NCBI GenBank assembly: GCA_013180625.2
Contig: SNVD02011208.1
Location: 360,501-424,500, forward strand
DNA length: 64,000 nucleotides
DNA from: Boswellia sacra
Taxonomy: Eukaryota; Streptophyta; Magnoliopsida; Sapindales; Burseraceae
Direction of reading: 5' to 3'
The notes under the pieces were generated by a model. It ran no database searches and was not told the origin of the DNA. It worked only from the letters and a program-made list of their open reading frames with translations. Positions 20,758 to 33,810 of the stretch are shown here, piece after piece. How positions within the stretch are numbered: position 1 is the stretch's first letter; each line of letters starts with the position of its first letter. A program made the translations under genes and the position numbers.

Positions 20758-22866
20758 ATAATACTATCAGCAACGCCACCATGAAGAACATTGCTACATC
20801 CAAAACCAGCAGGGACTATCCCGATTCCCACTGGCACCAATTCCACCTCCACTGCCACCACCTTCGCCACCTACACTGCCTCCACCATCAAATTCAGCTA
20901 CAAACCACCAAAATCCAAAGACTTCATAACACCCAATCGCAAATCCAAATTCCATCAACACCCAATTGCAACCAAATCCAAATCCATTCAACAAAGTACT
21001 ATCACGACATAAACCCCAAGCAAAAAATATATATAAATTGACCCAAAAAGCCAAAATTGATTCAAACCCATGACGTATTCCACCAAGGTGATGTAGAGAG
21101 GCAACACCAAAGTAAAGAGATGCAGTTGGAAGGCCAGGGTTTGTTGCCAGAGGAGGAGGTGTTGGGGCAACGTTGGTAAAGGAATTGGTGGTGGAGCAAT
21201 GATGGGCTGGTAGCGGCATAGGAAAAGGAGGAAGCAAGGGAGGAAGAGATGGTGGTAGTTTTGGTGATATGGGGTGATAAGGGAGAGGAGAGAGAGACAG
21301 AGACAGAGAGAGAAAAGACGAAGAAATTGCTCCTTTTTTATTTTTTCAATTTTTATTAAGTTTTATTAATTTGTATAAGGGTATATTAGTCATACTATAT
21401 AATTTATCTTCTCTCTCTTCTTTTACCATCTAAGTTAATGAAAAAAATTAGAAATTAAAGGCAAATTGCAATTACTAATATCTCGAGAGGAATTTATATT
21501 TGAGCCCAACCTCAGGGTATAATATGTAATTTTTTGTAAAAGTTTATTTTTGAATCTTAAATACTCTTTTCACCGATAAATTGTTTTAAACATATTACAC
21601 ATACAACTTAACTAATATAACCTAACATTGCACAAATTTATTGAATGAGTAAAAATAAAAAAATAAATGAAATATTTTTAATAAATAAAGTGGAAACTAT
21701 TCATCCAATAACTTTTTTAACACATCGGATTGTATAAGTTATATTGTATAACTTAGTTGTATAAATAAAATTATTTAACACATCGAATTATTTTTTTTTT
21801 TGGAAGAAAGTCAAAAGGTTTTTTTTTCTAGAGTACATAACTTATAAAAGAGATTAAACAATTTAAGGTTGAGTATTTGGTATTACAAACTTTAGATGTC
21901 AAACTCTGAAATGCTAACCTATTAGAAATTTAGATGGAAGGATTTAATCTTTTGTTTTAATGACTTAGCCAAATATCGAGCTATGAAATAAGGATTCGAA
22001 GAATTGATTTGCTAGATGTAAAATATGTTAGTTATGGTTTTAAAATCTATTGATGAATTGTTCTTTCTCATTTTAACCAGAAATGAAAATTAATTAATTT
22101 GTATAAAAATAATTGGAAATAGAAATGTAGGATGATTTATGGTTAAAAAGAGACATTAATATTTTAAAATGTTGCTTTTACATCAAACACGCTGGGACGT
22201 CCAATTATTGGGTCAAAATTAACATCGGGTTGGTTGCATATATAATTAAGAGGGCTTTTTTTTTTGTCTGAAATCTGAATATGTCTAAATTAAACTGAAA
22301 TCTGAATAGTTATGAATTTTAAAATCTGAATGATATATTTATTTTTTTATTTTAATATCTGAATTAAAATATCTGAAAACTAATGATTTTACACATATAT
22401 TCCTATTAATATATATCATTTTCACTTGTGATTTTATTCCACATATCAAAAATATTTTCATACCAAAATTTATTATGAATTTAATTTATTTAAATATGTA
22501 TAATTTGGCAAAGAAGTTATTTTTTCTAAAATAATTTGATATATAAACTAACTAAATGACCATAAAATAATTTTAAAATATATACAGAATCATAATTAAA
22601 ATTAGAGTTCTAAAATTAAAATATTAAGCTATAGACAAATTGATCACAAATGAATTTTATAATGGTGTTTTAAAGAATTAAAGAAGTAATAAATAATTCA
22701 TATATTTGTATTTAGATAAAAGCTAAAATTTTTAGTTTTTTTTTCTTTCAGATGAAAATTTCTTAGATTAACTAGTCAAAAAAATATTATTAAAAGATCT
22801 GAAGTCTGAGAATAAATTAAATTCAGACTTCAAATCAAAAAATAATGAGTCCCTAAGAGAGGAAGT
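20758..22866. other. Intergenic DNA, no supported gene
   Basis: The first 500 bases are C/A-rich low-complexity sequence, which gives a 147-codon glycine-rich frame on the minus strand (20794-21237) and a proline/serine/threonine-rich frame on the other strand. Neither has a domain or splice context. A GA-rich run lies near 21280-21325. From 21330 the sequence is A/T-rich without coding. Confidence 0.6.
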
Positions 22867-23460
22867 GATTTGAGTAGGAATGACAATTTGACTCAGCTAG
22901 GGCCGAGTAATAACTGGAAAACTAAGGAATCTGGTCGGGGTCAGGGAGAAATTTTCTGCCTCAGCCAAGGTTGAGGTGGGGATGCCAAGGTCGGGGACCT
23001 GGAATTAAACCCAGGGTATGCAATTGAAATTTTGAAATTAGATTATGTCAAAATAATTTCAAGTCCTCTTAGTTTTTAATTATTACTTTTACCCCTTTGT
23101 TTAAATTTAAGCCCAAACTCAGCCCAAATCTTGTTAAGATTTTTTAGTTTAATGTCCATTAGACGTGCCAAGCCTAGCCCATGTCTAAGGAAATTGATTT
23201 TAAAAATTTCTACAACCCTAGGGTTCGAACCCTTCTTCCAATATGTAAAGAAACAATGCGCTACCACTAGGCTACAACTCATTTCATATATATACTATAT
23301 AAAAAAGTACCATAATTTTAAAAAAATGCACTCCGGGTTTTATTCCCAGGTTATTAAAAAACCCGACCCTGGAAAAAAAGATCTAGAGAATTTTCCGAGG
23401 CCAGGGTCTGTAATTGAGGGCTGAGGCTGGGGATTTGGTTTTGCCATCCCTAGATTTGAG
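22867..23460. mobile_element. Non-autonomous hAT element (hAT-1) with perfect 8-bp duplication
   Basis: The element proper is 22875-23452 (578 bp). It begins TAGGAATGACAA and ends in the inverted complement TTGCCATCCCTA. It is flanked by the exact 8-bp duplication GATTTGAG (22867-22874 and 23453-23460), the hAT signature. There is no transposase. The interior has a gapped pair of related G/C-rich segments and a tRNA-like box pair (23207-23275). Confidence 0.92.
23207..23275 (-). repeat. tRNA-like A-box/B-box unit (possible SINE head) inside hAT-1
   Basis: On the minus strand, TAGCCTAGTGG (23264-23274) fits the A-box and GGTTCGAACCC (23222-23232) fits the B-box of RNA polymerase III internal promoters, at a tRNA-like spacing. 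The cloverleaf arms do not pair well enough for a functional tRNA. It could be the 5' part of a tRNA-derived SINE that entered the hAT element. Confidence 0.45.
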
Positions 23461-23519
23461 TGGAGCTAAATTTGATTGAATTTTGTTCTCCAATTAAATT
23501 GCGTTGTGGATAAAGTATT

Positions 23520-24000
23520 AATAAGATTGGGTTAGACTGGTTAGGCTAGGCTATGGGCAGTGGGTTAAGCTAAGGGCTAGGTTGGTTTTGGTTAAGGGTG
23601 GGCTATGGGTTTTGGATTAGGTTACATTTTGTTTTTGGATCTAGGTTGGATTGGGATTGCATGTGGCTATGGTAGGGTTGGCTTGGACTAAGGTGAATTA
23701 GGTAGGCTATGCACTATGGCTAATGCTAGTGATGACTAGGTTGGGCTATCAGTTGTAGCTAAGGTGGATTACTCGATGTTCAGGGTGGGTTTGGTTTAGG
23801 CTAAGGTAAATTGGGTCGGGCTCTGAACTATGGCTAGGATAATTTGTGCTAGTGTTAATGTTGATTGGGTTAGGCTGTTAGTTGTAGACTTGTAGCTAAG
23901 GTAGATTGGGTTGTGTCTAGGGTGGGGTTGGTTTGGGCTAAGGTGAATGGGGTTAGGCTATAGACTATGGCTAGGCTGAGCTATGGGTGGTGTTAGGATT
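23520..24000. repeat. G/T-rich imperfect tandem repeat
   Basis: A GGGTTAGGCTATGG-like word recurs throughout. At a larger scale, blocks such as AGTTGTAGCTAAGG, GGTTTGGGCTAAGGTGAAT and ACTATGGCTAGG recur in the same order with a period of roughly 115-135 bases, about three times. There is no coding. It is not telomeric: the exact TTTAGGG plant repeat is not iterated. Confidence 0.7.
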
Positions 24001-24009
24001 TTTAAGCCC

Positions 24010-25011
24010 GTCAGACTCCCTTCCTTAAAAGTAGTTTATTTTAAAAAGTAAAAAAATTCGAAACTATATAAATATTTACTTAGTCCCAATAGCATTAATT
24101 TATAGAACAATCTCACATCCAAACTTCATAGCAATTATTTGACTTTTGAACACAATAGCCGCATTTTATTTCTAGTGAATATGATCATAATATATAACAT
24201 CATCAAACAAGACATAAGTAATCACACGACTTAAGTCATTAGAATTTATAAATGTGCTTAAATACTATTCATTTACTTCGTGTTAATGTGTTACATTTCA
24301 ATCCAAGAGTTCGGAAAATTAAGTTAATAACAATAAAAAAGAAATGATGCCCTGTTAATATTGCTCATTTAATTTTATTTAGAGTTTGGTTGAGGTTACT
24401 AAAGATTTTTTTTTATTTCTTTTAACATATTTATAATTCAAACAAAATTGAAATATTAGTTTCATTCAATATATTTCTCCAAAATTAAAAATATATATAT
24501 ATATAATTAGTATAAATTTATTAATTAAATATTTGATCAAACAGAGATATATTTGAAGAATAAGAAATTATTAAAATGGAAGATATATAGTGAATGTGGG
24601 AGATTTGAACACAGGACCTTTAGATTTGGGAAAAAAATTGAATTGAGGGTAGGGATGTCAAACTAGTTATAGAATTATATTAGCGACGTGAAATTAAGAT
24701 TCATATGGATATAAAAATTATGTGTTATGCTTGTTCTTTTGTAGTGCCTCCTTTGTATTTTATTTATACAATACATTTCTTTTTACGTTATGTTTAATTC
24801 ATTAAAAATTATACCATTTTAATTATACGATCCATTTCACATCTTTGATTGAGGGACTCAAATTTAAGCGACATAAAATTTAAAACTTAACACTCACTAA
24901 AATATTTATAAAATTTTATATAATTTAAAACATTGACGAATATTTTTGTAAATTAAAGCATATAGGGGTATGTCTTTACATAGTATGCGTCTAGGTCATT
25001 TTGATTACAGA
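24010..25011. other. A/T-rich intergenic DNA
   Basis: No open frame, RNA gene or transposon end is recognisable. A short ATATAT run lies near 24490. Confidence 0.6.
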
Positions 25012-25016
25012 CCTAC
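25012..25016. repeat. LTR element target-site duplication, left copy (CCTAC)
   Basis: CCTAC precedes the 5' LTR. CTTAC follows the 3' LTR (31702-31706). Four of five bases match, consistent with an old insertion. Confidence 0.6.
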
Positions 25017-27294
25017 TATAATGCCTATGGGCTAGTAACTAAAGGTAGCCCAAGCCATTTGGAATTGATAACAAGTCCAACCCATTTGAATTTATAACTA
25101 GCCCTGGCCAGCCCATTTCTCATTCATTTCATTATTATAAGACACACAAAAAAAAGAAGAGAAAAGAAAATTCCAGAGGGAAAAGAGAGAAGAGGACTGA
25201 GAGTTGAGAGTGGGGAGGAAGAATGGAGGAAGGGCTCCTATGGGGCTACTTAAAGAGGATAAATCAAGTGAGTTTTATAATTTCTAAGCTACATATAGAG
25301 TAGTTATTCCTTGTTTCATTAAAGAAAATCTAAGAGAAGGAATGTTGGCAATTGTAGGAAGCTGGATGGACATATGTTGAAGGAGACGACAAGCTGGATG
25401 GACCATTGATCTTAGATCTACTTCCAATCAAATTGTGCCACCAAATTTGTGAGTAGGAAGAATTTTTTTATAAATTATAAATAAGTTTTAAATGCTATTT
25501 TTTCATATACATGTTAGAAAACTTTTAAAGTGATTGGCAAATTTATTTTCTGAATGAATTGAGAAGCATACTTAGTTGTTTATTTAATAATGTTTATTTA
25601 GCTTTTCTTGAAAACAATAACTATGATGTTTTAGCAAATTTAGAAGTTTTAAAGTGACTAGCATAAATTTCTAGTTGAAATAAAGTAAGCATGTTTACTA
25701 GTTGATTTAGTATTTTTTTTTATTCTCTTATGTTTTAGTAAACTTAGAAATATTCAAGCTAGTTTCTTGTAGTAATTTTTGAAAATAAATATAGCACTAT
25801 TTATTACTGTTGCTTTGAGTCATTAGACTATTCAAAAATTAGTTTCTAAACTAGTTGTAAACAAGATATAGCATTTAAAAATGAAAATTTAGATTTTTAT
25901 ATTCAAAGGGCTTTCTAATTTATCAAAAAGGTATATTTTACTATTTTAGAGAAATAGAGTTAAAGCATAATAATTACAATAATCATAACAAATTTTATTT
26001 CAACGATTTCTTAAAGCATTTGAAAATTTTTCTTTTAGATGTTCATCTTGGATATTAAATGATTTAAATTTTGTCAATTTTAGCTTGCATAGATTGAAAG
26101 TGCTTGATGAGTTGCATGAAAAATGAGCTTTTAGTATATAAACCAGTTTTAAAAATGATTTTTAAACAAAGAAATGAACATTCAGTTATGGTATCCTAAG
26201 CTAGTACCCAAACAGTGAGATAGCAGATTCACTTAGACAGTGATACAAATAGAGGTCTTTAGGACCCGTTCAAATACACATAGAGGCTTTGAGCCATGTG
26301 ATTTAAGTGTTTAGTCCTTTGAGGGCAGCTCTACGCATGCATATAAACAGTTTAGTAGATAGCTTTACCTGCACAATGTGAGATCTTGCTAGGTATGACC
26401 AGTTTCAGATAGCTCTTCCTATGCAATCTTAGCCCCACTAGATGTGATCAGTTTAGTAGGCCTGCGCGATGTTAAATCTCACCAGGTATGATCAGCTAGA
26501 TTCCGGGGTACTTATTTAGTTTATCAAAAGTGTTTTAAATATAATTACATGAGTTAGCTTAAGAAAAGAAGCATTTTAGCAAAACTGTATAAATTTTCAT
26601 AAATCTTTAGAAAGAGCTTTATGATGATAGTTCATTTCTTCTCATGGGTAGTATTATTTACAAAAGTTATTTAAAAGATGATTTTGAAGAAAATCATGTC
26701 TTAATGTTTTAAATAGCATTTGAGCAAGTGATTTAGCGTGACTACTATAAGCATTGTTTTATGTGATTGAGAAAATTATTTTTCTTATTTTTTTTTAAAG
26801 TATAGAAGCAAGCACAAATATTTGAAGAATTCAATAGCTTATTTATTCAAAGTTTTATAAAGATTAGACGATATTTTTTTATTATGCCCAAATTATTAGA
26901 AGTTTTTATAAAGATTAATTTTAAAAGAGCAAAGATTTTGTTTTAAAATAGGGTAATGTTTTCAAAAATGTGGTTACTAATATACCTCTATCCCCACTCA
27001 TTGAGTTTTATACTCACCTATTTCTTTTTAAAACCTTTCCCCCAGGTGAAAGTAAGGTGTGATCCAGTTAGCAAGTCGAGAAGTCAAGCCATGTAATGGT
27101 GCAAGGATGTATTTAATATTATCATTTTACAATAGATATGTTAAAAAAATTTTATTAGCTATTGTAATTGGAGCTTCATTGTATATTCATTGAATTATTT
27201 CAAGTTGGTTTCACCAGAAAGAAAGTTAAGTGATAGTCTCTAGACCATAGTTTTAGGTATGATTCGCTCATGTAGATAAGGGCCAGTCATATCA
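25017..27294 (+). repeat. 5' LTR of the LARD-like element
   Basis: About 2.28 kb long, starting TATAATGCC (a mutated TG start) and ending GTCATATCA. Shared landmarks with the 3' LTR include ATGGGCTAGTAACTAAA near the start, a CATAGAGG and TAGATTCCGGGGTA block late in the LTR, and TGATAGTCTCTAG near the end. Confidence 0.85.
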
Positions 27295-29363
27295 ACTTGT
27301 TATCAGAGCCTAGTCAGGATTTTGTAGAGTCTTACTTTGTTAGACAGAAGTATTTGCCATAGAAAGATGTAATGGTCTGTAGAAGCACCATCAAGCTTAG
27401 ACGTGGCAACCTCATAAGATACTAGTTAGAGAAAAAATTTGACTTAGGCCTAGTGACTGAAAGAGTTAGATAGTTATGGCTTGTTACGACTTTAGACAAT
27501 CATTATAGAAGTTTTTCTTAGCTAATTGATGTACAACCTAGCCATTTGTTCTATGTTGGTGTTATAAGTTATTAAGATTTACACGGAAAGGTTATCTATA
27601 AGACGAGATACTTTTTTCAAGTACTGCAGATTAGAAGAATGAGCTTATTGCCTAATTACTTATTTACGTTAATGTTTTGAGTTGTTATGATTATCATGTT
27701 ATGAAAATTGAGATATATATAAAGAATTGAATTATGATGATTGTAATATGAGAAGTTATATGATATATGCAATGTTAGAATGCAAAGTAGTTGAGGAGGA
27801 ATTTAGAAACTTTTTAATTGCTTGGATGACTTATATGGTAATTGGTTTATGCATGATATGTATTCTGTGATGACATAAGAAGATTAAAGCAACTTTGAAG
27901 CATTATGAGTTTTGAGAGTAGTAAGTTGAGATATGAGCATGCATTAAATGATAATAACACAATGTCTAGACCACAGTTTTTACATAGTATAATGTGACAT
28001 GATGATTTCAAAAAATTTTACGAGCATTTATACACTAAATTTAATCCAGTTCTTTTAATATGACAAACTAGACATCTTGAGCATTAATTTAAGAGTTGTA
28101 CCATATTAAAATTTGGATTTTATGACTTTTGGTAAATTTTCAAAGTATACTATTTTTATAGAGAATTTATATAGTCATTATAATAGCCTTAGAGTTATTT
28201 CAAAATATGTCTTTGATAAAAAGGGATGGTTTAGTTATGAATGTCATGACCCAACTGAAATTTTGAATCATATGGGATAGTTTTGAAAAGAAGTGATTTA
28301 TGTGGTTATAGGTTATGGCATTTTCATATTATCTACATGACTGAGATTGTTATAAGGGAGTAAGTTAGACTTCCAAGTGAGATCAGTTTATATACATATA
28401 AATTTATGTTTGTCAAATGTAACAAAAAGTATATATTTCTATACATAATGGTATGCAAGTGGGTGGTTTATCTTGTATAGATTTTAGCATGATTATTTGA
28501 TTTAGTTTTTTATCATGAATAGGTGTGCATTACTTATTGCAACAATAGTTATAAATTTTTATCTGTTTTTAGCGATAAGTTGAATTATTATTGTTAGATT
28601 TGTGATGAGCTAAGCATTTAAAAAGTTTGAGACTAATGATATTATATTAAAAGATTGTCATGATTAGGTTGAGATGAGGACAAGAGTCCTTGAAGAAGTT
28701 GAGTCGATGGAATTGCATCTTGGAAGCGTTATTTTAAAATGATTTGCAGGTTGGTTAAGTTTGAAAAGCAAAGAAAACTCTGTTGGATGTTTCATCAATA
28801 TTTTTCATAGATGTATGCATAGTATTTTAAATATGAGTTCTCAAATCAGGTACATTTACAATTGTCTTATCAAGTTTGTGCAGTAGAAGCATAGAGAGTG
28901 TACCTTTGGTCATGACTTATCATAGTTATTGATTTCCTTCAGAGCACTGAGATCCTAAGGATAGTGGTATTGGGATGCATCATGCCAATTTGGCAACTCA
29001 TTAATTAGTTTGAAGAAGTGAATATAGGAATGAGGAAAGTTAAGAAAGAAGTTGTTACAATAGTAAGTCGAAAGGATTGAAATTGGGTCTTCCAATAATA
29101 GAGGCAAAAGTTGATTCACATAGAAGGTAAAGTATTTTTGTACCATTCAAAGCCTAACTATTCTTTTGTGAGACACTAAGGTTTTTATCTGATTGAAATG
29201 ATTCCTGATAGTGAATAAAGAAAAAGAAAAGTCAAGTTAGATGATTCTCAAGGAGCTTAGTTATGTAGTGTATGTTATGTAACATCATATAAGTATGGTT
29301 TATATGGCTTAGCACTTTGGACCTTTGCAATTTCAAGGATGAAACTTTTTTAGGAGTTAGTAT
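27295..29363 (+). other. Interior of the LARD-like element, non-coding
   Basis: It begins with a tRNA-primer-like site and ends with a degenerate polypurine stretch. Only short chance frames are present. No retroviral-type domain is readable, so the interior is deleted or decayed beyond recognition. Confidence 0.7.
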
Positions 29364-31701
29364 TGTAATCCATATGGGCTAGTAACTAAAAGAAGCCCAA
29401 GTCATTTGGAATTGATAACAAGCCCAACCCATTTGAATTTTATAACTAGCCCAGCCTATTTCTCCTTCGTTTCATTATTATAAGACACAAAAAAAAGAAG
29501 AAAGAAAGAAAAATCTATAGCAAAAAGAGAGAAGAGGACCGAGAGTTGAGAGTAGGGGAGAAAGAATAGTGGAAGGGCTCATATGGGGCCGCTTAAAGAG
29601 GTTAAATCAAGTGAGTTTTATAGTTTCTAAGCTACATATATAGAGTAGTTATTGCTTGTTTCATTAAAGAAAATCTAAGAGAAGCAATGTTGGCAAGTTT
29701 ATGAAGCTTTAGAGAGAGAAGTTAGAGAGAGAAGGAAGATCAAAGATGGAATTGGAAGTTCCGTCCAAGGATAAAGAAGATTTTAGTTTACATGTTGAAA
29801 GAGACGACAAGCTGGATGAAGCATTGATCTTGGATCCACTTCTAATCAAGTTGCGCCACTAAATTTGTGATTGGGAAATATTTTTTTCATACATTATAAA
29901 TAAGTTTTAAATGCTTTTTTTATATATACATGTTAGAAAGCTTTTAAAGTGATTGGCAATTTTATTTTCATGATGAATTGAGAAGCATATGTAGTTGTTT
30001 ATTTAATAATGTTTATTTAGCTTTTCTTGAAAACAATAACTATGATATTTTAGCAAATTTAGAAGTTTTAAAGTGATTAGCAAATAAATTTCTAATTGAA
30101 ATAAAGTAAGAATGTTTACTACTTTATTTAGTATTTTTTTAAGATTCTCTTATGTTTTAATCAACTTATAAGTATTCAAGTTAGTTTCTAATAATACTTT
30201 TTGAAAATAAATATAGCACTATTTATTACAGTTGCTGTGTGTCATTAAAATGATCAAAAATTAGTTTCTAAAATAGTTTTAAACAAGGTATAGCATTTAA
30301 AAATGGAAAATTAGATTTTTATATTCAAAGTGCTTTCTAATTATCAAAAAGGTATATTTTACTTTTTTAGAGAAACAGAGTTAGAGCATGATATTTACAA
30401 TGATCATAGCAAATTTTATTTCAAGGATTTCTTAAAGTATTTGAAAATTTCTCTTTTAGATGTTCATCATGCATTTTAAATGATTTAAATATTTTCAAAT
30501 TTAGCTTGCATAAATTGAAAGTGATTGATGAGTTGTATGAAAAATAAGGTTTTAGCATATAAATCATTTTTAAATAAAGAAAATAAAATTTAGTTATAGT
30601 ATCTTAAGCTAGTACCCAGACTCAGATAGTTAGATAGAGATTCACTAGTGATACAAATAGAGCTCTTTGGGACCCGTTCAAATACATATAGAGTCTTTAG
30701 GCTGTGTGATTTAGACGATTAGCCCTTTAGGGGCAGCTTTACACATGCGTTTGACCAATTTAGTAGATGGTTCTACCTACATGATGTGAGATCTTACCAA
30801 GTATAATCAGTTTCAGATAGCTCTGCCAGTACGATCTTAACCCACCAACTATGATTAGTTTAGTAGGCTTGCGCAATGTTAGATCTCGCCAGGTATGATC
30901 AGCTAGATTCCGGGGTATTTGTTTAGTATATAAAAATTGTTTTAAATATAATTACATGAGTTAACTTAATAAAAGAAGCATTTTTAACAAAATTGTATAA
31001 ATTTTCATAAATCTTTAGAAAGAATTTTATGACGATAGGTCATTTCTTCTCGCAAGTAATATTATTTACAGAAGTTATTTAAAAGATGATTTTGAAGAAA
31101 ATCATGTCTTAATGTTTCAAATAGCATTTGAGCAAGTATTTTAGCATGATTATTATGAGCATTGTTTTTTGTGATTGAGAAAATTATTCTTTTTTTTAAG
31201 TGTAAAAATAAGTAGAAGTATTTGAAGAATTCAATGGCTTATTTATTTAAAGATTTATAAGGACCAGATGATATGTTATTATATTATGCCCTAATTATTA
31301 GAAGTTTTTATAAATATTAATTTCAAAAGAGCAAAGATTTTGTTTTATAATAGTATAATGTTTTCATAAATTTGTTTAGTAATATACCTCTATCCCCACT
31401 CACTGAACTTTATAGTCACTTCTTTATTTTTAAAATATTTTCTCCTAGGTGAAAGTAAGGTGTGATCTATTTAACAAGTCTGAAAGTCAAGCCACGTGAT
31501 GGTGCAATGATGCATTTAATATTATCATTAAGATTTTAATAGATATGTTAGAAAATTTTTGTTAGCTATTGTAATTAGAGTTTCATTATAGATTCATTGA
31601 ATTATTTCAGGTTGGTTTTAGGAGAAAGAGAGTTAAGTGATAGTCTCTAGCCTACAGTTTTTGGTATGATTCGCCTATGTAGCTAAGAGCTGGTCGTATC
31701 A
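29364..31701 (+). repeat. 3' LTR of the LARD-like element
   Basis: About 2.34 kb long, starting TGTAATCCATATGGGC and ending GGTCGTATCA, and aligned end to end with the 5' LTR with many substitutions and small indels. Confidence 0.85.
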
Positions 31702-31716
31702 CTTACAATAGAGCTT

Positions 31717-31848
31717 GACTTATAACCTACATACAACTCAAACTTTACAATATGATATAGCAATCGACATGCTTTTTGAAAAAATTAAGTTTGATGAATG
31801 TCAAAATTACCTGCTTATAACCTACATACAACTCAAACTTTAAAATAG
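31717..31848 (+). repeat. ~36-bp direct repeat pair
   Basis: CTTATAACCTACATACAACT followed by CAAACTTTA occurs near 31719 and again near 31814, about 95 bases apart, immediately outside the LARD-like element. No function is evident. Confidence 0.75.
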
Positions 31849-32904
31849 GGAACTATCCGCTTTTGGAGATCAACTTCTACTTCTACTAATTAAAATGTCA
31901 AAATTGCCCTTAGTAAAAAACCAAGATATATATTTACCCTTATTTATTAAAGTTTTTTATTAAATTTCTGCTTATAATTAAAATAAATAATTATTCAATT
32001 TCCTAAAATATTTTTTGAAAATATATACTCACAAAGATATCTTCAATTAATAATAAAATTGATAATAATTATTAAATATATTAATAATTTCATAAATATT
32101 TTAAAAATAAAAAAAAAGTAAATATTTAGAGTCAGTAAAGCGTGAGTTCTACAGCATATCAATGTACTGATGCATAATTTTTTTTAATAAAATTTATAGA
32201 TTCTATAAATGAATTTATAAAAAATTTGTAAATAACAATTTTTTTAAGCTAGGATACATTAGGCATTCTTTTTGCTTTTTTTCTTTTTTTTTAATTTCTT
32301 AAATAAATTTAAATTAAAAATATACTAAATAAATCCAATAAACATTAATAATTAACAAAAATATAAAATCATATTTATTAATTTATTATATTACTATAAA
32401 TTTTAAATTATTTTATAAATAAATATGTGGATTTTTCATATTAAACTTTAATTTTAAATTAATCTGATTATGATATAAATTAATAATTAAATTTAAACTT
32501 TGATATAAATTATAAAGTCATACATTTTACATAAATTAAAAAAAGAGTTATTCTCTTAAAATATATTTAAAAAATTATATTTATTAAAAATAAAATTGTA
32601 TAGAATTTGTTCTAAACAATTAAAAAATTAATTTATTAATTATGAAATTAATTGTTAAATATTCTACAAAGTAATAATATACTATAAAGTAATAATAAAC
32701 ATGTCTATTTTGATTATTTGTATATAATAAAAGTTATGATAACAACGATGTCAAACACCTTTATCTCACTTTTGAAAAGTAAAGTAGTTTTTGAAAGTTG
32801 ATTTACCAAACATCTTTCCATTTTTTTTATCGCTAATTTTTTCTAGAAAGCATAAACCACTTATTTTTCACAGCCAGGACAGTAACAACCCCAACCGGCC
32901 CTAA
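31843..32904. repeat. Possible degenerate hAT-type MITE
   Basis: The right end, read inverted, starts TAGGGCCGGTTGGGG and contains AAAATAAGTGG and TTGGTAAATCAACTTT, wording common in plant hAT MITEs. The left end TAGGGAACTATCC plus CAACTTCTACTTCTACTAA matches only partly, and no clean 8-bp duplication is seen. The middle is very A/T-rich. The boundaries are tentative. Confidence 0.35.
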
Positions 32905-33750
32905 GCTTTCTCAATATGAGTAATTTTCTTTAAAAATTTGTATTCACCAAAAATCTGACTTGTATTAGAAGATCTTTGACCGGTATACTGTATCGACACC
33001 CGTCACTGTGTTTTGCTTTTTCGCAAGTCAACCATACATGGTCGACTCTCACTGGGAGCTCTCTCCAACCGTTGATTGATTTCTCGACATCAACGGCTTT
33101 GGTAGTAATCATTTGATTCAAAAACCAGGAGTGTGCAGCCGTTAGATAAGTGATTTATGCATCACAAAAGAGACCCAAAGATTTGACTTTCTATTTGTCA
33201 AAAATATTGTCATTTAATATTCATTACTCAATGTCGAAGTTTCCACCCATGTAATTGTCTACAATAAAATTAACGAGAGAATGTTCGAGTATTTTCTTGT
33301 AATCCAAATAAATTATGCAAGGTTGGGCGCGTAACGTGTTTCCCTGGCTAGCTATTATTTTTATTTTCACTCAAGTCATCCCATTGACTTGAACATATAT
33401 AACATATTTAATATTCCCTGTAATTTCCATATACTCTATTAAGAACACAAATTAATCTTATGCTTATTCAGCCATTAAATTGATTTTCCACGAAGGGGTC
33501 CTTGTTTACAGTATTAATAAGGTTCCGACATGGTCAGATCCACGCGAAAAAAAAATAAAAATAATAACAAAAACTTTGCTGTTCAAACTTTTGAGATTGA
33601 AACATTGAAGAAGAGGATAAGAAAAATGCTTTATAAAAATAAATAAATAAATAAATAATACAGAATCCACAATTTAGTCAATCAAATCGGAATACAAACA
33701 TGAAGCTTCGTTGCAAACTCACTGACCCCAATGTCAACAGCAAATGCTGC
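32905..33750. other. Upstream region of the PLAC8 gene
   Basis: There is no gene. Several TTGAC/GTCAA cores (W-box-like) occur between 33010 and 33580. An AATA repeat lies at 33638-33660. A 63-codon minus frame (32930-33121) looks like chance. Confidence 0.5.
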
Positions 33751-33757
33751 ATATATA
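33751..33757 (+). promoter_or_regulatory. Candidate TATA box of the PLAC8/PCR gene
   Basis: ATATATA in CTGCATATATACG is 54 bases upstream of the start codon, leaving a short leader. A second TTTATAAAAAT lies near 33631. Confidence 0.4.
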
Positions 33758-33810
33758 CGCACCGAGACATTCCATGAATGATTCAACTATACAACAAGAA
33801 GCAGAAAAAG

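Larger units (their letters stand above)
25017..31701 (+). mobile_element. Large LTR element without coding capacity (LARD-like, gypsy-type ends)
   Basis: Two long direct repeats, 25017-27294 and 29364-31701, flank a 2.07-kb interior. A primer site resembling the initiator Met tRNA complement (TTATCAGAGCC, 27300-27310) follows the first. The interior has no gag or pol block in any frame. Just before the 3' LTR the sequence TTTCAAGGATGAAACTTTTTTAGGAG resembles the 3' end of Tekay/Del-type gypsy elements, so a gypsy parent is inferred. LTRs over 2 kb around a non-coding interior fit the LARD class. The many differences between the LTRs suggest an old insertion. Confidence 0.82.

Noticed and set aside
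20794..21237. 147-codon glycine/phenylalanine-rich frame on the minus strand
   Set aside because: It arises from C/A-rich low-complexity DNA, overlaps Pro/Ser/Thr-rich frames on the other strand, and has no domain, splice or promoter context.
23221..23275. A tRNA gene
   Set aside because: The A and B boxes fit, but the acceptor and anticodon arms do not pair convincingly, and the unit lies inside a hAT element.
23520..24000. Interstitial telomere repeat
   Set aside because: TTAGG-like words occur, but the plant TTTAGGG unit is not repeated in tandem.
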